Origin: Nitrospirota bacterium
Lineage (GTDB): Bacteria; Nitrospirota; JAOUDF01
Assembly: GCA_029859385.1 (NCBI GenBank)
Contig: JAOUDF010000054.1
Location: 1-13,126 of the forward strand
Reading direction: 5' to 3'
Length of the DNA: 13,126 nt
The notes below the pieces were generated by a model. The model had not been told where the DNA came from. It made no database searches and was given only the letters and a program-made list of their open reading frames with translations. Of this stretch, positions 6,774 through 12,049 are shown piece after piece (the first letter of the stretch is position 1; each line of letters starts with the position of its first letter). Made by a program: the position numbers and the translations under genes.

Positions 6774-7733
6774 TTACGGCACCAACACAATCTTCCCATA
6801 CGCCCCCGCTTCCAGCACTGCCTTGTGCGCCTCGGCCGCAGCCGACAGCGGCATCTCCCTGCCGATGACGGGACGTAATGTCCCGTTCTCCAGCCCCGCA
6901 ACCAGTGCCGCATGGATGCTTGTCTTCTCCGCCTCGCTGGCATTGAAGAGCGACATGGCGACGATGCTGGCGTCTTTGCTCATGGCGTCCCTCGGGTTGA
7001 TTTCCACGCTTCCCCGACAGCCGATGACGACGACGCGGCCCTTTGGCGCCAGCACGGTGAGGTCTTTCCCCAGGTTCTCGTTGGCGAGCATTTCGAGGAT
7101 GACATCCACCCCTCTCCCTCCCGTAATATCCTTGAGCCGGTCGATATAGCCGGGGTCTTTGTGGTCGAGGACATGATGCGCCCCCTGCGCTTCAACGAGT
7201 GTGCGCCCTTTGTCCGTGCCTGCGGTGCCGATTACGGTCATGCCTGCTGCCCGGGCCAGTTGAACGGCGGCGGTGCCGACCCCGCCGCTGGCCCCATGGA
7301 CCAGCACGGTATCGCCCGGCAATGCGTGGGCCCGCTGGAAAAGCGCGCGGAAGGCGGTGGCATAGGGCACGCCCAGCGACGCCCCCTGCTGAAAGGATGC
7401 CTGCTTCGGCAGTGGATGCACTTGCGATTCCTCGCAGAGCACTTTTTCGGCATAGGCGCCGCTCACGGTGCCTGCGGTATAAACCCGGTCACCCACGGCG
7501 AAGCGTTTTACATGCGCCCCCACGGCCTCGACCTCTCCGGCGGCATCCATGCCCGGTGTATAGGGGAGCGGGGGCGTGCCGTACATCCCGGCCCGGATAT
7601 AGGTATCGACCGGGTTTACCCCGGCGGCCCGCACCCTGATGAGCACCTGCGTGGGGGCGGGTTTCGGGTCGGGTACTTCCTCCAGCCGCATCACTTCCGG
7701 CGCGCCAAGCTCGTGTACACGAATTGCTTTCAT
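6774..7733 (-). CDS. qor: Zinc-independent NADPH:quinone oxidoreductase (MDR/zeta-crystallin family)
   Basis: Encodes 319 residues, the usual length for single-domain-pair quinone oxidoreductases. The N-terminal GroES-like catalytic domain begins MKAIRVHELGAPEVMRLEEV and includes AAGVNPVDTYIRAGMY and the substrate-side TPGMDAAGEVEAVG. The Rossmann domain carries GASGGVGTAAVQLARAAG (glycine-rich loop at residues 147-153) for NAD(P)H binding, followed by HHVLDHKD and GRVVVIGCRGS. The cysteine cluster that binds structural zinc in alcohol dehydrogenases is absent, as expected for QOR. Members reduce quinones or other electrophilic alkenes and carbonyls with NADPH in the cytoplasm. ATG 7733 is preceded on its strand by GAGGAA 6 nt away. 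The gene is divergent from the glycosyltransferase and convergent with the HEPN-like gene; neither neighbour suggests a particular substrate. The gene symbol is at family level only. Confidence 0.9.
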   Translation of the reverse strand: MKAIRVHELGAPEVMRLEEVPDPKPAPTQVLIRVRAAGVNPVDTYIRAGMYGTPPLPYTPGMDAAGEVEAVGAHVKRFAVGDRVYTAGTVSGAYAEKVLCEESQVHPLPKQASFQQGASLGVPYATAFRALFQRAHALPGDTVLVHGASGGVGTAAVQLARAAGMTVIGTAGTDKGRTLVEAQGAHHVLDHKDPGYIDRLKDITGGRGVDVILEMLANENLGKDLTVLAPKGRVVVIGCRGSVEINPRDAMSKDASIVAMSLFNASEAEKTSIHAALVAGLENGTLRPVIGREMPLSAAAEAHKAVLEAGAYGKIVLVP

Positions 7734-7789
7734 AATGGATTCCTCGTTTAAAGTGGATACGTTTGCTAAAAATCCGGAAACGACTTCTT

Positions 7790-7865
7790 GTCATTCCGGC
7801 GAAAGCCGGAATCCAGATTTTCATGGGATAGAAGATCACTGGACACCGGTTTTCACCGGTGTGAC
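7790..7865 (-). repeat. Paired-palindrome repeat element, copy 3 (inverted)
   Basis: A 76-bp copy in the opposite orientation to the two at 1552 and 4425. On the + strand it starts with ATTCCGGC-GAAA-GCCGGAAT (7793-7812), then a variable spacer, then ACACCGG-TTTTCA-CCGGTGT (7843-7862). Inner CCAG/CTGG and outer GTCA/TGAC pairs are conserved. It occupies about a third of the 215-bp gap between the divergent quinone oxidoreductase and glycosyltransferase genes, so it may be transcribed as part of either leader. Confidence 0.85.
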
Positions 7866-7948
7866 GACTTTAAGGTTTAATATAGCATTATTGAGGCGTT
7901 GCAGGACAGTTTGTAGCTAAAGATGATGACTTGATGTATGATCCCCCC

Positions 7949-9106
7949 ATGAGCAAACGGACAAAAGTCTTTCACATCATCACCAAGCTGGAACTGGGCG
8001 GGGCGCAGCAGAACACCCTCTACACCGTGGGGCACCTCGACCGTTCGCGCTTTGAACCGTATCTGATCGCCAACGACGAAGGGATACTGGTGGAAGAGGC
8101 GCGGAAGATTCCCGATCTGAAGACCTACTTCATACCCGAGATGATCCGGGAGATAAACCCTCTCACCGATTTCAAAGGGTATCAGCGCATCAAGGCCATC
8201 CTGCGCGAAAATATCAAGCCCGGCGAGAAGGCCATCGTGCATACTCACAGCTCCAAGGCGGGCATTCTCGGGCGCTGGGCGGCGAAGGCCATTGGCGTAC
8301 CGGTGATTATCCACTCCATCCACGGCTACGCCTTCCACGATTTTCAGCATCCCTTTGTCCGCCAGGCGTACATAACCCTCGAAAAGATCACCGCTCCCAT
8401 GACCACAAAGTTTATCGCCGTGTCGCAGAAGAACATCGAGACGGGAGTGAAGGAGGGGATCTTCGCGCGGGAGCGGGCGGTGCTGATCCGCAGCGGCATC
8501 GACATCGCAAGATTCCGTGACGTCACCGTCGACAAGGCGGCCCTGCGGCGTGATCTGGGTGTTCCCGTCGACGCGCCGCTGGTGGGCACGGTGGCGAACT
8601 TCAAGCCGCAGAAGGCACCGCTGGATTTTATCCGCGTGGCGGAACTGGTCCGCAAAGAGGTGCCGGAGGCGAAGTTCGTCTACTACGGCGACGGAGAGCT
8701 GCGGGGCGAGGTGGAGAGCCTCATCAAAAAGTTGAAGCTCGAAGACACGGTCATTCTTGCAGGCTGGCGGCGCGACGTGCCGGAGATACTGCACTGTATC
8801 GACGTCTTTCTCCTCACCTCACTGTGGGAAGGGCTGCCCCGGGTGCTGCCCCAGGCTATGTCAGCCGGAAAGCCCTCCGTGGCGACGGCGGTGGACGGCA
8901 GTCCCGAGGCGGTGAAGGACGGTGAGAACGGCTATATCTGCGAGCCCCGGGATGTGGTGGCCATGGCGGAGAAGGTGGTCTACCTCCTGAAAAATCCGGA
9001 GATCGCCCGCCGGATGGGGGAAAAAGGGCGGACAATGGTGGACGAGTGGGACATCGACCTCATGGTGCGGCAACAGGAGGAGCTGTACGATGCCCTTCTC
9101 CGATAA
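7949..9106 (+). CDS. GT4-family glycosyltransferase (GT-B fold)
   Basis: Encodes 385 residues from ATG 7949; TTG 7931 and ATG 7934 are alternative in-frame starts, and none has a clear ribosome-binding site. The N-terminal half opens with KVFHIITKLELGGAQQNTL, where the Gly-rich loop at 17-20 is the acceptor-side hallmark of GT4 enzymes, and contains VHTHSSKAGILGRWAA. The linker carries KFIAVSQKNIE and LIRSGID. The donor-nucleotide domain has GTVANFKPQKAPLDFI, FVYYGDGELR and LTSLWEGLPRVLPQAMSAG. The E-x7-E motif appears as E294-x7-Q302, a variant in the second acidic position. GT4 enzymes transfer a sugar from a nucleotide-sugar to a lipid or glycan acceptor, typically in polysaccharide or LPS synthesis at the cytoplasmic face. 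Donor and acceptor cannot be told from sequence. It overlaps the next gene by 17 bp, indicating a shared transcript. Confidence 0.9.
   Translation: MSKRTKVFHIITKLELGGAQQNTLYTVGHLDRSRFEPYLIANDEGILVEEARKIPDLKTYFIPEMIREINPLTDFKGYQRIKAILRENIKPGEKAIVHTHSSKAGILGRWAAKAIGVPVIIHSIHGYAFHDFQHPFVRQAYITLEKITAPMTTKFIAVSQKNIETGVKEGIFARERAVLIRSGIDIARFRDVTVDKAALRRDLGVPVDAPLVGTVANFKPQKAPLDFIRVAELVRKEVPEAKFVYYGDGELRGEVESLIKKLKLEDTVILAGWRRDVPEILHCIDVFLLTSLWEGLPRVLPQAMSAGKPSVATAVDGSPEAVKDGENGYICEPRDVVAMAEKVVYLLKNPEIARRMGEKGRTMVDEWDIDLMVRQQEELYDALLR
9075..9082 (+). promoter_or_regulatory. Strong ribosome-binding site inside the glycosyltransferase gene
   Basis: AGGAGGAG lies 7 nt before ATG 9090, inside the last codons of the glycosyltransferase gene. 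It fixes the start of the RNA methyltransferase gene within the overlap. Confidence 0.8.
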
Positions 9107-9827
9107 GGTCGCTGTAGTCCTCGTGGAGCCGCAGAAGCCGGTTAACATCGGCATGGTCTGCCGGGCCATGAAGAACATGGGTTTTTCGGACCTGCGGCTG
9201 GTGAACCCGTGCGATTACGGCGTCGATACCGAGGCGCAGGTGGCGGCGGTCTCGGCCCGCGACATTCTGGACAGGGCGCGGGTATTTCCGTCTCTGGCCG
9301 AGGCGCTGGCCGACATTTCGCTCTCTGTCGCCACGACCCGCAGGCTGGGGCAGTACCGCAAGGAGACCATGCCGCCCGGCGTCCTCGTGGAGAAGATGGT
9401 GCCTCTGCTGGCCGAAAATCGCGCGGCCCTCGTCTTCGGCCGCGAGGACCGGGGGCTTTTCACTGAAGAGGTCGCCCTCTGCCGCTGGCGTGCCACCATC
9501 CCGACGGCCCCCGACCTGCCGTCGCTCAACCTGGCCCAGGCGGTGCTTCTCTTCTGCTACGAGCTTCAGCAGGGGCTGCGGGAAAAAGGGGATCGAAAAA
9601 AGAGGACGCTGGCGAAGACCGGCGCGATGGAGGGGCTGTTCGGCCAGATGGAGGAGGTACTCTCCGGCATCGGTTTCCTTAACCCCCAGAACCCGGACCA
9701 CCAGATGCACGCCCTGCGGGGCATCTTCAACCGCGCCGAGCTTGACGAAAAAGAGGTGCACATCCTGCGGGGGATATTCTCGCAGGTGGAGTGGGCGGCG
9801 AAGAAGGCCGACAGAGAGAGCGCCTGA
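9090..9827 (+). CDS. trmJ: TrmJ-type tRNA/rRNA 2'-O-methyltransferase (SPOUT family)
   Basis: Encodes 245 residues, the usual TrmJ length. Three SpoU/SPOUT motifs are visible. Motif 1 is PVNIGMVCRAMKNMGF with the conserved N19. Motif 2 is LVFGREDRGL at about 114-123. Motif 3 is LPSLNLAQAVLLFCYEL, with N147. Motifs 2 and 3 form the trefoil knot that binds S-adenosylmethionine. A C-terminal helical extension of about 80 residues follows (LFGQMEEVLSGIGFLNPQNPD, then HALRGIFNRAELDEKEVHIL), which is typical of TrmJ and absent from TrmL. E. coli TrmJ methylates the ribose of position 32 in several tRNAs; the same specificity is inferred here. The gene overlaps the glycosyltransferase by 17 bp and ends 6 bp from a convergent gene. 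Confidence 0.9.
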   Translation: MPFSDKVAVVLVEPQKPVNIGMVCRAMKNMGFSDLRLVNPCDYGVDTEAQVAAVSARDILDRARVFPSLAEALADISLSVATTRRLGQYRKETMPPGVLVEKMVPLLAENRAALVFGREDRGLFTEEVALCRWRATIPTAPDLPSLNLAQAVLLFCYELQQGLREKGDRKKRTLAKTGAMEGLFGQMEEVLSGIGFLNPQNPDHQMHALRGIFNRAELDEKEVHILRGIFSQVEWAAKKADRESA

Positions 9828-9833
9828 GTCGGG

Positions 9834-10142
9834 TTACGTTTTGAGTTTCCTTCCGAGCCGTTTCTCCACGCTGTCGAGCTTGCCCGACAACCTGCCCGCC
9901 GGAGCTTTCCGGTAATCCACCTTGGCGGAAACCGCTATCCGGTTGCAATCAACACGCATCCGCTCAAAGCACTCCTTCACCACGCCGAACACCTCGTCCC
10001 ATTCGCCTTCCAGAATCGTCCCCATGGGGGTGAGCCGGTAGTCGAGGCCGCTTTTGTCGATGATGTCCAGCGACCTCGATACGTATTCGCTGACGCTCTC
10101 CCCCTTGTCCATCGGGGTCATGCTGAATTCGAGCAGAACCAT
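9834..10142 (-). CDS. MTH1187/YqgV-family thiamine-binding protein
   Basis: Encodes 102 residues from ATG 10142. The frame is open further upstream to 10226, but that extension has no family resemblance and the AGGAGG at 10148-10153 fixes the start. The sequence matches the small ferredoxin-like MTH1187/DUF77 family: MVLLEFSMTPMDKGESVSEYV, then DYRLTPMGTILEGEWDEVFGVVKECFERM, then RIAVSAKVDYRKAP. The conserved PMGT-x-EGEWDE stretch and the beta-alpha-beta-beta-alpha-beta order are typical. Family members bind thiamine or a related pyrimidine in the cytoplasm and form dimers or tetramers; their cellular role is poorly defined. It ends 6 bp from trmJ, tail to tail, and no terminator is visible between them. 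Confidence 0.88.
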   Translation of the reverse strand: MVLLEFSMTPMDKGESVSEYVSRSLDIIDKSGLDYRLTPMGTILEGEWDEVFGVVKECFERMRVDCNRIAVSAKVDYRKAPAGRLSGKLDSVEKRLGRKLKT

Positions 10143-10147
10143 GGAAT

Positions 10148-10153
10148 CCTCCT
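10148..10153 (-). promoter_or_regulatory. Ribosome-binding site of the thiamine-binding protein gene
   Basis: Read on the minus strand this is AGGAGG, 5 nt before ATG 10142. It decides against the longer open frame that begins at 10226. Confidence 0.8.
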
Positions 10154-10209
10154 GTGATGTAATCCTGGCGTTGTCGTCATTTGGATTGGAATAACTTCTC
10201 AGAGATTTA

Positions 10210-10238
10210 ATTATGCACCATTTCATCCTTGTTGTGGC
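10210..10238 (-). promoter_or_regulatory. Candidate promoter for the thiamine-binding protein gene
   Basis: On the minus strand CATAAT (10210-10215, 5/6 to consensus) follows GCCACA (10233-10238, 3/6) with a 17-base spacer. This would give a leader of about 60 bases. No TPP riboswitch is recognisable in it. Confidence 0.4.
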
Positions 10239-10354
10239 AAATGAATATGGATTAACGCTGGCCTGCGTGGTGTAGTCGCATTTGGGTACGCAAAAATGTC
10301 AGAAGTTATAACTGTTATCAAAGTAAAAGCGTCTTATTTTGATGAATTTTCGGC

Positions 10355-10383
10355 TTGACCTTGTTGGTTGGAAAATGCATTAT
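10355..10383 (+). promoter_or_regulatory. Probable sigma-70 promoter of the HD-GYP gene
   Basis: TTGACC (10355-10360, 5/6 to consensus) is followed after exactly 17 bases by CATTAT (10378-10383, 4/6). The predicted start is near 10390, inside the left arm of the 33-bp palindrome. The resulting leader would be about 144 bases. Confidence 0.55.
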
Positions 10384-10386
10384 TAT

Positions 10387-10419
10387 CAAAAAACAGGTCT
10401 ATTGTAGTCCTGTTTTTTG
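10387..10419 (+). promoter_or_regulatory. 33-bp near-perfect palindrome at the predicted transcription start
   Basis: The arms CAAAAAACAGG (10387-10397) and CCTGTTTTTTG (10409-10419) are perfect complements. Inside them a single T-T mismatch (10398/10408) is followed by CTA/TAG pairs around the triloop TTG. It could be a repressor operator over the start site, a 5' stem-loop of the mRNA, or a bidirectional intrinsic terminator (A6 and T6 tracts on the arms). The overlap with the predicted promoter start favours a regulatory role, but a terminator is not excluded. Confidence 0.6.
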
Positions 10420-10488
10420 GCCGCGTGCTAAATGTACTTGTTTTCACCGTGACTTCTGTTACGCTGTTTCCGGCCTCTATCCTGTAGC

Positions 10489-10506
10489 GCGGCTATTGTA
10501 GTCCGC
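10489..10506 (+). promoter_or_regulatory. Second leader hairpin with the same loop
   Basis: GCGG (10489-10492) pairs with CCGC (10503-10506) around CTA-TTG-TAG plus one unpaired T. The 12 bases CTATTGTAGTCC (10493-10504) are identical to 10399-10410 in the large palindrome, while the outer stem bases differ. It lies 27 bases before the HD-GYP start. Confidence 0.45.
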
Positions 10507-10533
10507 AAAAATTACCAGGAGCTTGCTGCCCTC

Positions 10534-11937
10534 GTGAAGCCCAGTCTTAAGACGATAACCCTCCGTAACCTCATTAATTTTCTCCTTTTGCTTACCGTGG
10601 TAATCCTTGTAGTGCTTGGTGTTCGTTTCAGGCAGATATCGGTTCAGATTATGGAGGACAAGGCCCTGGCCCTTGCGGAGGTGGTCAAGGGCGGCCTGAC
10701 GGCCCATATGAAGGGCGGGATCATGGACAAGCGGGATTATTTCCTGAACGAGATCAATTCATTGACGCTGGTGGAGAATGTAAAGATCATCCGTTCAAAA
10801 GAAGTTAACAGCCAGTTCGGCGCCGGCCTTGATCTTGAAGAACATATGGATGACATGACCAGGCAGGTCTTTGAGCGCGGGGAGCCGATCTATGTTATCG
10901 ACGACCTGAGCTTGCACCCCAACATGCGGGCGGTGGTGCCGTTCATTGCTTCCAGCAAGGGGGAGCTGAACTGTCTTAAATGTCACAACGTCACGGAAGG
11001 AACGGTGCTGGGTGCTATCAGCCTGGAAATGGACCTGACGGGATATCGTAATATTACGCTGGCGCTTCTGCTTGTGGTGGGCGGCATTGCCGTTGTCTTT
11101 ATCGTCCTTATCATCTCCAATAATGTAAGGACCATCCAGCATCATGTCCAGGGCCCCCTGGAGGAGCTTATCAAGAGAGGGGAAGATGCTTACTATAAAA
11201 ATACGCCCATCGATGAGTCGAGGTTCGAATGCGCGGAGTTCGAGAATGTAGCCCGGGAATTCAACATGTTTGCCGTGGACATTCTTCAGAACCAGAGTGA
11301 GATAGAGACGAAGACGAAGCGCCTTGAGGAGCTTTCCGCCGAGATAGAGGATGCCCACAAGGAAACGATCTATACCATGGGTGTTATCGAAGAGCACCGG
11401 TCGAAAGAGACCAACTATCACACCATGCGTGTTACCCAGTACTGCGCCCTGCTGGCCCAGAAGGCGGGATTGTCCGAGTATGAGGTCGACCTGATTACTA
11501 CGGCGGCGCCATTGCACGACATTGGCAAGCTGAGCATTCCCGATTCGATCCTCATGAAGCCCTGTCGCCTTACCGATGAAGAATTCGCGATAATGAAAAA
11601 TCATGCCGAGATCGGCTTCAACATGCTGCGGCATTCGAAGCGGGATGTGCTGAGTTCTGCGGCGATCATCGCCCATCAGCATCATGAGCGCTGGGACGGG
11701 GCCGGCTATCCGCGCGGCCTTAAGGGAGACCAGATACATGTCTTTGGCCGCATCGTCGCGCTGGTCGATGTGTTTGATGCGCTTGCTACCAAACGGGTTT
11801 ACAAGGAGAAGTGGCCGCTGGACGAGGTTGCCCGGTACATTGAATCGGAAAGCGGCAGGCAGTTTGATCCCAAGCTGTCCCAGCTGCTGTTGAATAATTT
11901 TGATGAGTTCGTCGCTATCCTTAATAAATATCAGTAA
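10534..11937 (+). CDS. Membrane HD-GYP phosphodiesterase with periplasmic c-type haem motif
   Basis: Encodes 467 residues from GTG 10534; AGGAG at 10517-10521 is 12 nt away, a long spacing, but no other in-frame start fits. TM1 is at about 14-31. A periplasmic domain of about 140 residues ends in a CxxCH haem-attachment motif (C147, C150, H151) followed by GTVLGAISLEMDL. TM2 is at about 173-195. A HAMP-like linker (GPLEELI, then EFENVAREFNMF) and a coiled coil (about 245-285) lead to the HD-GYP domain. All expected metal and active-site residues are visible: E292, H296, H328-D329, H357, H383-H384, D412, with the signature G391-Y392-P393. HD-GYP enzymes hydrolyse cyclic di-GMP, and some act on 3',3'-cGAMP. 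The periplasmic part resembles the haem-containing sensor domains of Geobacter chemotaxis proteins (GSU0582, GSU0935). I infer a redox- or ligand-gated cyclic-dinucleotide phosphodiesterase. Confidence 0.92.
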   Translation: MKPSLKTITLRNLINFLLLLTVVILVVLGVRFRQISVQIMEDKALALAEVVKGGLTAHMKGGIMDKRDYFLNEINSLTLVENVKIIRSKEVNSQFGAGLDLEEHMDDMTRQVFERGEPIYVIDDLSLHPNMRAVVPFIASSKGELNCLKCHNVTEGTVLGAISLEMDLTGYRNITLALLLVVGGIAVVFIVLIISNNVRTIQHHVQGPLEELIKRGEDAYYKNTPIDESRFECAEFENVAREFNMFAVDILQNQSEIETKTKRLEELSAEIEDAHKETIYTMGVIEEHRSKETNYHTMRVTQYCALLAQKAGLSEYEVDLITTAAPLHDIGKLSIPDSILMKPCRLTDEEFAIMKNHAEIGFNMLRHSKRDVLSSAAIIAHQHHERWDGAGYPRGLKGDQIHVFGRIVALVDVFDALATKRVYKEKWPLDEVARYIESESGRQFDPKLSQLLLNNFDEFVAILNKYQ

Positions 11938-12049
11938 TACTGTGTTGATCGCTGTCCGCTTTCTCGCCATTCTGTTGCCTGCCATTTTTGTTTGTGGTAG
12001 CTTTCTTCATAAGCAGTCGTTTTGTACCGCAAGGTGAAAGGAGAGAACC

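Larger units (their letters stand above)
10143..10533. other. 391-bp divergent intergenic regulatory region
   Basis: No coding sequence is supported here. It separates the minus-strand thiamine-binding gene from the plus-strand HD-GYP gene and is AT-rich over about 10180-10420. It holds a candidate promoter on each strand, a 10-bp perfect palindrome AGTTATAACT at 10304-10313, a 33-bp near-perfect palindrome at 10387-10419 and a second, smaller hairpin at 10489-10506 that shares its loop. These are entered or discussed separately. Confidence 0.7.

Noticed and set aside
6912..7751. A 279-codon + strand open frame opposite the quinone oxidoreductase
   Set aside because: The minus strand carries an unmistakable MDR enzyme with ribosome-binding site; the + strand frame is a shadow.
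1552..7865. CRISPR array made of the palindromic repeats
   Set aside because: The copies are kilobases apart, in mixed orientation, and there are no regular spacers or cas genes.
10143..10260. A TPP riboswitch upstream of the thiamine-binding protein gene (CTGAGA occurs on the minus strand near 10197-10202)
   Set aside because: Only the 6-base CTGAGA is present. The other conserved THI-box segments (the GGGG-x-GC start and the GAACCTGAT / GCG-x-AGGGA part) are absent.
10387..10533. A GEMM cyclic-dinucleotide riboswitch in the leader of the HD-GYP gene
   Set aside because: The conserved GEMM landmarks (CACGCA-type P1b entry, GNRA tetraloop and receptor, CGCAAAGC) are not found. Only the two short hairpins are present.
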